Shown: positions 30,432-39,349 of the stretch, one piece after another
Numbering within the stretch: the first letter of the stretch is position 1
Layout of the letters: the number at the start of each line of letters is the position of its first letter
DNA from: Halomonas alkalicola
Lineage (GTDB): Bacteria; Pseudomonadota; Gammaproteobacteria; Pseudomonadales; Halomonadaceae
Assembly (NCBI RefSeq): GCF_030704205.1
Contig: NZ_CP131913.1
Coordinates: 2,666,001 to 2,730,000, forward strand
DNA length: 64,000 nucleotides
Reading direction: 5' to 3'
The notes under the pieces: model-generated
Told to the model about the DNA's origin: nothing
What the model saw: only the letters and a program-made list of their open reading frames with translations
Databases searched by the model: none
Program-made: the position numbers and the translations under genes

Positions 30432-31946
30432 GCGGGGCTGGCCTCGTCGCCCAGCCGGGTGGCGCAGAAGGCGTCGGCCACCTCGCTCGGCGCGTGCTGC
30501 ACCAGCAGTGCCGCCTGCAGGCACTGGGCCAGGCGCTGGGTGAGCCAGCGGGCGCGGGGTTCCAGCCCCTCGGCGGGCTCGGCCAGCAGCCGCTCCAGCT
30601 CGGCCAGGGCGGCGTCCAGCCGGCGGTTCTCGCCCCGGGCGGGCGCCATCGCCTGCCAGCAGGCGGCCAGCGCCTCGGGGTGGCGGCGCAGCACCCGCAG
30701 CACGTCCAGGCAGATCACGTTTCCCGAGCCCTCCCAGATCGAGTTGACCGGCGCCTCGCGGTAGAGCCGCGCCAGCGGCGACTCCTCCACGTAGCCGATG
30801 CCGCCCAGGCACTCCATGGCCTCGGCCATGAAGCCGGGGCCGCGCTTGTTGTGCCAGTACTTGGCCAGCGCGGGCAGCAGACGGGCCAGGGCGCGTTCGT
30901 TCTCGTCGCCCCGGGCGGCGCCGTCGAAGGCCCGGGCGGCACGCATCACCAGGGCGAGGCACGCCTCCACCTCCAGCGCCAGGTCGGCCACCACCGCCTG
31001 CATCAGCGGCTGCTCGGCCAGCGCCCGGCCGAAGGCGTGGCGCTCGCGCACGTGGTGCCAGGCCACCCGCAGCGCCTGGCGCATCATGCCGACCGGCGCG
31101 GTGGCGGCGTCGAGGCGGGTCTGCTGGACCATCTCGAGGAGGGTGGCGATGCCGCGCCCCGGCGCGCCGATGGGCTCGGCCCAGGCGCCGCGGTACTCGA
31201 TCTCCGCCGAGGCGTTGGCGCGGTTGCCGCACTTCTCCTTGAGCCGCTGCAGCTCGATGGCATTGCGCTCCCCGTCGGGGGTGAAGCGCGGCACCAGGAA
31301 GCAGCCGAGCCCCTCGTCGGTGCGGGCCAGGGTCAGGAAGGCGTCGGACATCGGCGCGCTGCAGAACCACTTGTGACCGGTGAGCCGCCAGCCGTCGTCG
31401 CTGGGCTCGGCGTGCGTGGCGGCGAGGGATTCGGCTCGCGTGGCCGCGAGGGGGTCGGCTCGCGTGGATGTGGCGCGCAGATCGCTGCCGCCCTGCTTCT
31501 CGGTCATCGCCATGCCGAAGGTGAGCCCGCTCTTCTCGGTGGCCGGTAGGGGGCGCGGGTCGTAGTCCCAGGCCAGCAGCCCCGGCGCCCAGCGCGCCTG
31601 TGCCCGGGAGGAGTGGCGCAGCACCGGCATGGCCGCATGGGTCATGGTCACCGGACAGCAGAACCCCGGCTCGGCCTGGGTCAGCAGGTAGAGGGCCGCC
31701 ACGTGGGCCTGGTGGCCGCCGCGGCCCTCCTCCTGCCAGGCCACGGCGTGCCAGCCGCGGTCGATGGCCAGGTGCATCAGCTCGTGGTAGGCGGGGTGGT
31801 AGCTGACCTCGTCGAGGCGTCGCCCATGGCGGTCGAAGAGCCGCAGCGTCGGCGGGTGGCGGTCGGCGGCCTCGCCGAGCGCCTGGCGCGGGCTGGTTGG
31901 TCACCCGATGGGTGGCCAGCCGGGTGCGGGGAGCGTGGTCGGACAT
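30371..31946 (-). pseudogene. AidB-like acyl-CoA dehydrogenase with N-terminal deletion and frameshift
   Basis: The start MSDHAPRTRLATHRVTNQP (ATG 31946) is the AidB N-terminus, but the sequence then jumps in another frame to RQALGEAADRHPPTLRLFDR. About 45 residues usual in the family are missing and the frame is shifted near 31890. The rest is well preserved: GMAMTEKQGGSDL, GHKWFCSAPMSDAFL, GNRANASAEIEY, MECLGGIGYVEES, PVNSIWEGSGNVICLDVLR. AidB is induced by alkylation damage and binds FAD and DNA. An extra 8-residue tandem repeat lies at TRADPLAA/TRAESLAA/THAEPSDD. An internal ATG at 31777 could still give a 468-residue product lacking the N-terminal part. Confidence 0.85.
31405..31476. repeat. 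In-frame ~24-bp tandem repeat in the aidB-like gene
   Basis: Three degenerate copies built on GGCTCGCGTGG and GCGAGGG, encoding (T)(R/H)A(D/E)(P/S)LAA units. Other AidB proteins have a single unit here, in the loop before DGWRLTGHKWF. This looks like replication-slippage expansion. Confidence 0.7.
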
Positions 31947-32061
31947 GGCACACCTCCAGTATCGAAGGGGTGTCCTGAGCATGGTGGGCCCGCGGGGCCC
32001 GGTCAACGTGACGCCGCGGCGCCGACTGGGTAGGCTTGAGGCATTTCCCCGGGAGATGCCC

Positions 32062-32607
32062 ATGACCGACGCCCTTCGCGACGAGCCGCTGCCGACGCCG
32101 CACGTCGCCCGCGAGCGCATCCAGCTGGTGGATGCCCGTAATCGCCCCTGCGGCAGCGCCTGGCGCGCCCAGATGCGGCGCTTCCGCTTCTGGCACCGGG
32201 CCACCTACATCGTGGTGCGCAACGCCCGCGGCGAGATCTGCGTGCAGCGCCGGACCCTCACCAAGGAGGTCTTCCCCGGCGGACTCGACCTGGCCGCCGG
32301 CGGCGTGGTGGGCGCCGGCGAGGCCGAACACCTGGCGGCGCGCCGTGAGCTGGCCGAGGAGCTGGGCATCCGCGGCGTGCCGCTGCGCCCGGCCGGTGGC
32401 TTCATCCACGCCGAGGGAGGCCACCATATCTTCGGCAGCCTGTTCCTGGTCGATCACGACGGCCCGCTGGCGCTGCAGGCGGAGGAGGTGGCCGAGGTCT
32501 TCTGGCGGCCGCCCGCCGAGGCCCTTGCGCTGCCCGGGGTCACCCCGGACACCCGCCAGGCGCTGCAGGTGCTGCTCGAGACCGGCCTGCTGGAGCCCGC
32601 ACCATGA
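32062..32607 (+). CDS. NUDIX hydrolase (YfcD-like)
   Basis: 181 residues with the domain at about 45-165. The Nudix box spans GGVVGAGEAEHLAARRELAEELGI (Gx5Ex7REUxEEL pattern). The preceding WHRATYIVVRNARGEICVQRRTLTKEVFPG is the YfcD/IPP-isomerase-like start. Substrate unknown. ATG 32062 follows GGGAG by 7 nt. The stop overlaps the MoxR start by 4 bp (ATGA), so it leads the MoxR-DUF58-TgpA operon. Confidence 0.9.
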   Translation: MTDALRDEPLPTPHVARERIQLVDARNRPCGSAWRAQMRRFRFWHRATYIVVRNARGEICVQRRTLTKEVFPGGLDLAAGGVVGAGEAEHLAARRELAEELGIRGVPLRPAGGFIHAEGGHHIFGSLFLVDHDGPLALQAEEVAEVFWRPPAEALALPGVTPDTRQALQVLLETGLLEPAP

Positions 32608-33530
32608 ACCGCCCGGCTCGGCTGGGCGAGCTGGAGGCCGTGGTGGCAGCGCTGGAGGGGGTGGTGCTCGGCAAGTCCCGGGAGGTGCGCCTGGCGCTGT
32701 GCTGCCTGCTGTGCCGCGGCCACCTGCTGATCGAGGACCTGCCGGGGCTCGGCAAGACCACCCTGGCCCAGTCCCTGGCGCGGGTCACCGGGCTCGACAT
32801 GCAGCGCCTGCAGTTCACCAGCGACCTGCTGCCCGCCGACGTGCTGGGGGTCTCGGTGTTCGACCCCCGGGAGGCGCGCTTCACCTTCCACCCCGGGCCG
32901 ATCTTCCACGGCCTGGTGCTGGCCGACGAGATCAACCGCGCCACCCCCAAGACCCAGAGCGCCCTGCTCGAGGCCATGGAGGAGGGGCGGGTGACCGTGG
33001 AGGGGGAGACCCGGGCGCTGCCCGATCCCTTCTTCGTGATCGCCACCCAGAATCCCCAGGAGCAGGCGGGCACCTTCGCCCTGCCGGAATCCCAGCTCGA
33101 CCGCTTCTTGATGCGCCTCTCCCTGGGCTATCCGGACCGCGCCGCCGAGCGCGAGATCCTGCGCGGCCGCGCCGGGCGCGTGCGCCTCGACCGCCTGCCG
33201 GTGCTGCTGGACGCCGAGCGCCTGCGTGCCTGGCAGGCGCGCCTGGACGACATCCACGTGGCGGATGCGCTGCTCGACTATGTCCAGGCGCTGGTGGCCG
33301 CCAGCCGTGACCACCCGGAGCTGGCCTGGGGACTCTCCACCCGCGGCGCCCTGGCGCTGCTGCAGGCGGCCCGCGGCTGGGCGCTGCTCGAGGGGCGCGA
33401 CCACGTGCTGCCCGAGGACGTCCAGGCGGTGTGGGGGCCGGTGGCGGGCCACCGCCTCAGCAGCGGCCGGCGCGAGGAGGGCGAGGCCCTGGCGCGCCAC
33501 CTGCTGGCGCGCGTGCCGGTGGCGGGCTGA
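32604..33530 (+). CDS. MoxR-family AAA+ ATPase
   Basis: 308 residues. Walker A LIEDLPGLGKTTLAQSLAR, Walker B LVLADEINRATPKTQSALLEAMEEG, sensor 1 FFVIATQNPQEQAGTFALPESQLDRF, and a C-terminal lid ending with LSTRGALALLQAARG. MoxR ATPases act as chaperones for metal-cofactor or complex maturation, typically with DUF58 and VWA proteins. Here DUF58 and a TgpA protease-like protein follow and no VWA gene is present. Confidence 0.94.
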   Translation: MNRPARLGELEAVVAALEGVVLGKSREVRLALCCLLCRGHLLIEDLPGLGKTTLAQSLARVTGLDMQRLQFTSDLLPADVLGVSVFDPREARFTFHPGPIFHGLVLADEINRATPKTQSALLEAMEEGRVTVEGETRALPDPFFVIATQNPQEQAGTFALPESQLDRFLMRLSLGYPDRAAEREILRGRAGRVRLDRLPVLLDAERLRAWQARLDDIHVADALLDYVQALVAASRDHPELAWGLSTRGALALLQAARGWALLEGRDHVLPEDVQAVWGPVAGHRLSSGRREEGEALARHLLARVPVAG

Positions 33531-33532
33531 GC

Positions 33533-34459
33533 ATGGCGCGGCTGACGCTGGGCGAGCGCTGGTGGCGACGCCTGGCGATGGCGCCGGGCACGCCGCTGCC
33601 CCAGCGCCAGCTCTTCCTGCTGCCGACCCGCTTCGGGCTGGGCTGGGCAGTGCTGGTCCTGCTGCTGCTACTGTTCGGCATCAACTACCAGAACACCCTC
33701 GCCTATGTGCTGGCCTTCTGGCTGTTCGGCCTGGGGGTGGTGGCCCTGCTGCGTGCCTGGCGCAACCTGCTCGGCGTCACCCCCACCCTGCGCCTGCCCC
33801 AGGAGGTGTTCGCCGGCGGCGAGGCGCGTCTCGGCGTGGTGCTCGCCGGGGGGCGCCCGCGCACGGCGCTGGAGCTGCATGGCGCGGGCGTCTCGGCACG
33901 CCTCGATCTGCCGGAGGGACAGGGCGAGGCCGTCCTGGCCCTGCCGGCTCAGCGGCGCGGCGAGCAGCCGCTGCCGCGCCTGCGCCTGGAGACCCGCTGG
34001 CCGCTGGGGCTGGTGCGCGCCCTGGCCTGGCTGCAGAGCGACGAGCGGTTGCTGGTCTATCCCCGTCCGCTTGCGGAGGACGAACCCGAGCACCGCCACG
34101 CCGGCGCGGGGCTGGAGGCCACCGACTTCGCCGGGCTGCGCCGCGCCGAGCCCGGCGACAGCCCGGCCCGGCTGGCCTGGAAGCAGTGGAGCCGCACCGG
34201 GGTGCTGGCCGCCAAGGCCTTCAGCCTGCCGCCCCGCCAGCAGCTGTGGCTCGACTATGACGCCTGTCGCGGCGACCCCGAGCGGCGGCTCTCCCTGCTC
34301 TGCGCCCGGGTGCTGGCCCACCATCGGGCCGGCGACCGCTACGGCCTGCGCCTGCCCGGGGTGACCCTGCCCCAGGGGGAGGGCCCCCACCAGCGCCGTG
34401 TGGCCCTGGAGGCGCTGGCGCGCTTCTCCCCCTCGGGCGACCGGGGGGCGGAGTCATGA
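33533..34459 (+). CDS. DUF58 domain protein
   Basis: 308 residues with two N-terminal membrane helices (about 35-52 and 58-75), then a soluble region containing the DUF58 signature AGLEATDFAGLRRAEPGDSPARLAWKQWSRTGVLAAKAFS near residues 190-230. Function unknown; it works with MoxR and TgpA in a conserved cluster. ATG 33533 lies 2 bp after the moxR stop. It overlaps the next gene by 4 bp. Confidence 0.9.
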   Translation: MARLTLGERWWRRLAMAPGTPLPQRQLFLLPTRFGLGWAVLVLLLLLFGINYQNTLAYVLAFWLFGLGVVALLRAWRNLLGVTPTLRLPQEVFAGGEARLGVVLAGGRPRTALELHGAGVSARLDLPEGQGEAVLALPAQRRGEQPLPRLRLETRWPLGLVRALAWLQSDERLLVYPRPLAEDEPEHRHAGAGLEATDFAGLRRAEPGDSPARLAWKQWSRTGVLAAKAFSLPPRQQLWLDYDACRGDPERRLSLLCARVLAHHRAGDRYGLRLPGVTLPQGEGPHQRRVALEALARFSPSGDRGAES

Positions 34460-36597
34460 GGCCCGGCATGGCCGGCCGCGGCGGCGAGGCGGTGCTGGCC
34501 GATGGCCAGGCGCTGAGCGGCGCCATGCTGCGCCAGCTCTTCCTCGGCCAGTGCCTGGTGCTTGCCCTGCACCTGGCCTGGATGCCGGCCTGGCTCGCGG
34601 CCCTTGCCGCCCTGGTGGCCGGCTATCGCCATCTTCAGCTGCGCCGCCGCCTGCCCCGCGCCGGCGTCGTGCTGCGCCTGGCCGGTGTCGGCGCGCTCAC
34701 CGGCGGCCTGTGGCTGCACTACGGCACCCTCGGGCAGATGGAGGCCATGATCGGCCTGCTGCTCGGGGTCTACCTGCTCAAGCTGCTCGAGACCCATGAC
34801 CGGCGCGACGGGCGGGTGGTGGTGGCCATCGGTTTCGTGGCCACCACCGTGGCCTTCCTGCACGACCAGGGCATCCCCATGGCCGCCGGCGGGCTGCTGG
34901 TGCTGGCCTGGCTGGTGCACTCGCTGGTGTGGCTTTCCGGGGGCGATGCCCGCCGGGCCTGGCGCGAGAGCGCCTGGCTGCTGCTGCTCTCGGCGCCGCT
35001 GATGGTGCTGCTGTTCGCGGTCTTTCCGCGCCTTGGGCCGCTGTGGAACCTGCCCCAGGCCGATCGCGCCTCTACCGGGCTCACCGACGAGATCGCCCCG
35101 GGCGACATCGCCCAGCTCTCGCGCAGCGACGCCCGCGCCTTCCGGGCGCGCTTCGAGGGCGCCGAGCCCACACCCGCCGAGCGCTACTGGCGGGTCTACA
35201 CGCTTTCCGACTTCGACGGTGAGCGCTGGCGGCGGACCACTCCCGAGCGCCTGGCCGCCACCCTGGGCCGACCGCTGGAGGAGTTCGTTGCCGAGGGGCG
35301 CCGCTCGCCCTGGCTCGATGGGGCGCCGCGCTTCGAGGTGGAGCTGCTGCTGGAACCGGACAGCCGCCCCTGGCGGCCGTCGCTGGGCGCGCCGCTGGCC
35401 ACCGAGGAGCCCCTACGCTTCCTGGCCGATGGCACCCTGGAGGGCACCTCGCCGCTGGCCTCGCGCAGCCTGCTGCGCATGAGCAGCACCGGCCAGGCGC
35501 CGGCCAACCCCGATCCCGCGGGCCCCGCCTGGCATGCCATGCTGCCGGCCGAGGGCAACCCTCGCACCCGCGAGCTGGCCGAGCGGCTGTGGCGGGAGAG
35601 CGGCGCCGAGCCACGGGCCTTCCTGGCCGCCATCATGGCGCGCTTCGGCGAGGCGCCGTTTCGCTACACCCTGTCGCCGCCGCGGCTGACCTCCGCCGAT
35701 CGGGTCGACGAGTTCCTGTTCGAGAGCCGCGCCGGCTACTGCACCCACTACGCCTCGGCCATGGCGGTGATGGCTCGCTCGGTGGGCCTGCCAGCCCGTG
35801 TGGTGGCGGGCTTCCTGGGCGGCGAGCGTCACCCCGACGGCCACTTCACCATCCGCGACTACGACGCCCACGCCTGGATCGAGGTGTGGCTCGATGGCGC
35901 CTGGCAGCGCCTCGACCCCACCGCGGCGATCGCCCCGGAGCGCATCGAGGAGGGGCCCCAGGCCGTCGATGACGGCCGCGAGGCCTTCCTGGCCGATGCC
36001 CCCTTCTCGCCGCTGCGCATGCGCGAGGTGGGTTGGGTCAATCGGCTGCGCCTGGACTGGGAGCGCCTGGAATACCGCTGGCAGCGCGGCGTGATCGGCT
36101 ACCAGCGCGAGGCGCGCAATGCCTTGATGGCCCGGGTGACCGCGCGGCTGCACGCCCTGTGGGACCGCCTGGTGGCGCTGGCCCCCGGCCGCGGCTGGCT
36201 GGGGGGGCTGCTGGGGCTGCTGATGGCGGCGGCGGCCGCCGCCGGGCTCGCCGCGCTGCTGCGTCTGGCCTGGCGACGCCAGCGGGAGGCGCACGACGAG
36301 GCGCTGCGCATCGCTCGCCTCCAGGCCTGGCTCGGTCGCCGCGGCCTGGGAGTGCGGCCCGGGGAGTCGCCCTCGGCCCATCTGCGACGGGTGGCCGAGG
36401 CGGCGGGCGATGCGGGGCCAGCGCTGCGCGACTGCGCCCACCATCTGGAGCGGCTGCGCTACGCCCCCCTGGGGCGGTCCGAGCGTCGCGAGCGCCGCCG
36501 CCAGCTGGCCCGGCGGGAGAGGGAGGTGCGACGCCGGCTGCGTCGGCTGCCACGCCGCCGGAGGGGTGGCGCGCAGGCGGGTGGCGTGGCATCGTGA
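34456..36597 (+). CDS. TgpA-type transglutaminase-like membrane protein
   Basis: 713 residues: six or so N-terminal helices (about 25-190), a periplasmic domain with a transglutaminase core, and a C-terminal helix near 575-597 followed by a basic DUF4129-like tail. The catalytic triad is visible as Cys in ESRAGYCTHYASAMAVMARSVG, His in RDYDAHAWIEVWL and Asp in RLDPTAAI. P. aeruginosa TgpA is an essential periplasmic transglutaminase-fold protein. It ends the NUDIX-MoxR-DUF58-TgpA operon; gpx lies 26 bp further on. Confidence 0.93.
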   Translation: MRPGMAGRGGEAVLADGQALSGAMLRQLFLGQCLVLALHLAWMPAWLAALAALVAGYRHLQLRRRLPRAGVVLRLAGVGALTGGLWLHYGTLGQMEAMIGLLLGVYLLKLLETHDRRDGRVVVAIGFVATTVAFLHDQGIPMAAGGLLVLAWLVHSLVWLSGGDARRAWRESAWLLLLSAPLMVLLFAVFPRLGPLWNLPQADRASTGLTDEIAPGDIAQLSRSDARAFRARFEGAEPTPAERYWRVYTLSDFDGERWRRTTPERLAATLGRPLEEFVAEGRRSPWLDGAPRFEVELLLEPDSRPWRPSLGAPLATEEPLRFLADGTLEGTSPLASRSLLRMSSTGQAPANPDPAGPAWHAMLPAEGNPRTRELAERLWRESGAEPRAFLAAIMARFGEAPFRYTLSPPRLTSADRVDEFLFESRAGYCTHYASAMAVMARSVGLPARVVAGFLGGERHPDGHFTIRDYDAHAWIEVWLDGAWQRLDPTAAIAPERIEEGPQAVDDGREAFLADAPFSPLRMREVGWVNRLRLDWERLEYRWQRGVIGYQREARNALMARVTARLHALWDRLVALAPGRGWLGGLLGLLMAAAAAAGLAALLRLAWRRQREAHDEALRIARLQAWLGRRGLGVRPGESPSAHLRRVAEAAGDAGPALRDCAHHLERLRYAPLGRSERRERRRQLARREREVRRRLRRLPRRRRGGAQAGGVAS

Positions 36598-36623
36598 AGG
36601 TCATCGACCATGAAGGCGCGCGC

Positions 36624-37109
36624 ATGTCCCTCCACGATCATCAGTGCCGCACCGCCCAGGGCGAGCCCTTCAACTTCGGCGCGCTGCGCGGCCAGGTGCT
36701 GCTCATCGTCAACGTCGCCAGCCGCTGTGGCTACACCCCCCAGCTGCGCGAGCTGGAACGTCTCTACCGCCGCTATCGCGAGCGGGGCTTCACGGTGATC
36801 GGCTTTCCCTGCAACCAGTTCGGTCGCCAGTCGCCGGAGTCGGCGCTGGACTTCTGCACCCTGAGCGCCCGGGAGTATCAGGTCAGCTTCCCGCTGATGG
36901 AGAAGGTGAGGGTCAACGGCGGCGGGGCCCATCCGCTGTTCGTGGAGCTCAGGAAGGCCGCCCCCGGGGTGCTGGGCACCACGGCGATCAAGTGGAACTT
37001 CACCAAGTTCCTGGTGGGCCGGGATGGCCGGGTAATCCGCCGCTTCGCACCGCGCGACGGCGAAGCGGTGCTGCGCGAGGCGCTGGAGCTGGCCCTCGAC
37101 GAAGGGTAG
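36624..37109 (+). CDS. Glutathione peroxidase family protein (cysteine type)
   Basis: 161 residues. The peroxidatic residue is Cys35 in NVASRCGYTPQ (cysteine codon, not UGA). The other catalytic positions are Gln in GFPCNQFGRQ and Trp-Asn in IKWNFTKFLVGRDG. Cys-type bacterial members often use thioredoxin rather than glutathione. The second Cys of the thioredoxin-type pair may be the one in FPCNQ. ATG 36624 begins MSLHDHQC. Confidence 0.93.
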   Translation: MSLHDHQCRTAQGEPFNFGALRGQVLLIVNVASRCGYTPQLRELERLYRRYRERGFTVIGFPCNQFGRQSPESALDFCTLSAREYQVSFPLMEKVRVNGGGAHPLFVELRKAAPGVLGTTAIKWNFTKFLVGRDGRVIRRFAPRDGEAVLREALELALDEG

Positions 37110-37115
37110 GGGCTG

Positions 37116-37263
37116 GCGATCAGCTCGTTAAGGGGGGTGTCTCGCCCCTTTCCACCATTAGTCGTGCGATCAGCTCGTTCCAGCAGGGTGTGTGGAGAGC
37201 CGAGTCATCATGGGGGTGTCTCGCCCCTTTCCACCATCAGGCGTGCGATCAGCTCGTTCCAGC
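37116..37263. repeat. Duplicated 3' end of the neighbouring gene
   Basis: A 52-bp block at 37133-37184 recurs at 37212-37263 with only a few changes, and a shorter piece (GCGATCAGCTCGTT) recurs again at 37116-37129. GTCATCATGG is likewise present at 37204 and 37272. The rightmost copy is the genuine end of the minus-strand gene, encoding WNELIARLMVERGETPP. The others are non-functional copies between it and gpx. Confidence 0.85.
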
Positions 37264-37597
37264 GATGCCGCGTCATCATGGTGGTCAGCCCCGAGAACAG
37301 CATCCAACTGGTGCGGCGCCATCCGGTGAGCCGGAGGTTGTGGGCCACCAGCTGCTTCATCAGCTTGTAGTCGTCGAAGCGGCGCCACTCGCCCACCATC
37401 GACATCTGCTGGCGCCCCAGCACCGGGGCGAGCTCCAGGCGGAAGATCCACTCCAGCTCCTTCAGCGTCAGATCGTGGCGCTCGATGACCTCGATCATGT
37501 GCGCATAGTCGCGCTCGCCGGGCTCGCGCTCCAGCCACAGCGGGGCCAGCGCCAGCCACAGCTCGCCGCGTTCATCGACCAGGGCCTGTGCATTCAT
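37208..37597 (-). CDS. Conserved hypothetical protein, 129 residues
   Basis: A helical, Trp/Arg-rich soluble protein (MNAQALVDERGELWLALAPLWL, IEVIERHDLTLKELEWIFRLELAPVLG, EWRRFDDYKLMKQLVAHN). No signal peptide or membrane helix. I cannot assign a family with confidence. GAGGATCC lies before the ATG. Its 3' end is tandemly duplicated downstream. Confidence 0.7.
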   Translation of the reverse strand: MNAQALVDERGELWLALAPLWLEREPGERDYAHMIEVIERHDLTLKELEWIFRLELAPVLGRQQMSMVGEWRRFDDYKLMKQLVAHNLRLTGWRRTSWMLFSGLTTMMTRHRWNELIARLMVERGETPP

Positions 37598-37765
37598 CGG
37601 GATCCTCCTCGTGGCAATGCGCCCGGAGGTGCATCCTGCCCCAGGCGCGTGGCGGGCTCAAGGGCGGACAGCGCCCGGCGTGACCGCTAGAATAGGGCGA
37701 TTGCCACTCCATGACAGCGGGACGGCGGCATGCCGGCCCGACAATGACCAACAGCGAGGTCTGAC

Positions 37766-38971
37766 GTGATCATCAAGCCCAAGGTACGCGGTTTCATCTG
37801 CACCACCACCCACCCCGTCGGCTGCGAGAAGAACGTGCTCGAGCAGATCGAGGCGACCCGCGCTCGCGGCCTGGACAAGGCCCGCGGCCCGAAGAAGGTG
37901 CTGGTGATCGGGGCCTCCAGCGGCTACGGCCTGGCGGCCCGCATCACCGCCGCCTTCGGCTACGGTGCCGACACCCTGGGCGTGTTCTTCGAGAAGCCCG
38001 GCAGCGAGAAGAAGCCGGGCACCGCCGGCTGGTACAACAGCGCCGCCTTCGACAAGTTCGCCAAGGCCGAGGGGCTCTACAGCAAGTCGATCAACGGCGA
38101 TGCCTTCTCCCACGAGGCCCGCGAGACCGCCATCGAGCTGATCAAGCAGGACCTGGGCCAGGTCGACCTGGTGGTCTACTCGCTGGCCTCGCCGGTACGC
38201 AAGCTGCCGGACTCCGGCGAGCTCAAGCGCTCCAGCCTCAAGCCGATCGGCGAGACCTACCGCGCCACCGCCATCGACACCAACAAGGACACCATCATCG
38301 AGGCCGAGGTGGAGCCCGCCACCGAGCAGGAGATCGAGGACACCAGGGCGGTGATGGGCGGCGAGGACTGGGAGCTGTGGATCGACGCCCTGGACCGTGC
38401 CGGCGTGCTGGCACCGGGCGCGCGCAGCGTCGCCTTCAGCTACATCGGCACCGAGATCACCTGGCCGATCTACTGGCATGGCGCCCTGGGCAAGGCCAAG
38501 GAGGACCTGGACCGCGCCGCCGGCGAGATCGACAAGCGCCTGGCGGCCTCCGGCGGCGGCGCCAACGTGGCGGTGCTCAAGTCGGTGGTGACCCAGGCCA
38601 GCGCCGCCATCCCGGTGATGCCGCTCTACATCGCCATGGTCTACAAGGTGATGAAGGAGAAGGGCCTGCACGAGGGCACCATCGAGCAGCTCAACCGCCT
38701 GTTCGGCGAGCGGCTGTATGGCGCCGACAGTGGCGAGATGGCCACCGACGACGCCCGCCGCCTGCGCCTGGACGACTGGGAGCTGCGCGACGACGTGCAG
38801 CAGGCGTGCAAGGACCTCTGGCCCCAGGTGACCACCGAGAACCTCTTCGCTATCACCGACTATGCTGGTTACAAGCACGAGTTCCTGAAGCTGTTCGGTT
38901 TCGAGCGCGATGACGTCGATTACGAGGCCGATGTGAACCCGGACGTGGAATTCGATGTCGTGACACTGTAA
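37766..38971 (+). CDS. fabV: Trans-2-enoyl-ACP/CoA reductase FabV
   Basis: 401 residues, the normal FabV length. It reduces enoyl-ACP in the last step of fatty-acid elongation, using NADH, and is intrinsically triclosan-tolerant. The N-terminus [21 protein letters not shown] and the NAD loop [13 protein letters not shown] are diagnostic. The catalytic Y-x8-K is Tyr236/Lys245 in [11 protein letters not shown]. No other enoyl reductase lies in the window. Confidence 0.96.
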   Translation: MIIKPKVRGFICTTTHPVGCEKNVLEQIEATRARGLDKARGPKKVLVIGASSGYGLAARITAAFGYGADTLGVFFEKPGSEKKPGTAGWYNSAAFDKFAKAEGLYSKSINGDAFSHEARETAIELIKQDLGQVDLVVYSLASPVRKLPDSGELKRSSLKPIGETYRATAIDTNKDTIIEAEVEPATEQEIEDTRAVMGGEDWELWIDALDRAGVLAPGARSVAFSYIGTEITWPIYWHGALGKAKEDLDRAAGEIDKRLAASGGGANVAVLKSVVTQASAAIPVMPLYIAMVYKVMKEKGLHEGTIEQLNRLFGERLYGADSGEMATDDARRLRLDDWELRDDVQQACKDLWPQVTTENLFAITDYAGYKHEFLKLFGFERDDVDYEADVNPDVEFDVVTL

Positions 38972-39038
38972 GGAGCGCGCGAGTCCGGTCAGGATGACGG
39001 GTTTGTGACGCGGTGGCTTATCGACCCTGGAGGATCTC

Positions 39039-39254
39039 ATGGACACCAGAGAGAGCAAGACACCGGAAGAGGAACTCGAGCATCTCAAGGAGGTACTGGA
39101 ACCCGAGGACTTCGACGACCCCGAGCCGGATGCCAAGCAGCCCGAGGCCAAGAAGCCGCCGCCCAGGACGATGCAGCGCCTGCTGCCCATCATCATCGTG
39201 GTGCTGGGCCTGCTGGTGGCGGCCATGCTGATCTACAGCGGCAGCGCCCAGTAG
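39039..39254 (+). CDS. Small C-tail-anchored membrane protein
   Basis: 71 residues: a very acidic N-terminal half (TPEEELEHLKEVLEPEDFDDPEPD), a short K/P-rich linker, and one hydrophobic segment (RLLPIIIVVLGLLVAAMLIY) near the C-terminus. CTGGAGG precedes the ATG, and a terminator hairpin follows at 39282. It is 67 bp after fabV, possibly co-transcribed. Unknown function. Confidence 0.7.
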   Translation: MDTRESKTPEEELEHLKEVLEPEDFDDPEPDAKQPEAKKPPPRTMQRLLPIIIVVLGLLVAAMLIYSGSAQ

Positions 39255-39281
39255 CCCCTCTTCGTCTCGACACTCCCTGCC

Positions 39282-39303
39282 GGCCGGGCCTTAGCGCCCG
39301 GCC
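39282..39303 (+). terminator. Candidate terminator
   Basis: GGCCGGGC and GCCCGGCC arms around CTTAGC, followed by TTCTGCTT. It is 27 bp after the small membrane protein gene. Confidence 0.55.
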
Positions 39304-39349
39304 TTCTGCTTGGGTAAGATGAGGGCCCCCTTTCCTGCCGGCCCCGCCC

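Noticed and set aside
36624..37109. Selenocysteine glutathione peroxidase
   Set aside because: The active-site codon is a cysteine codon (Cys35), with no in-frame UGA.
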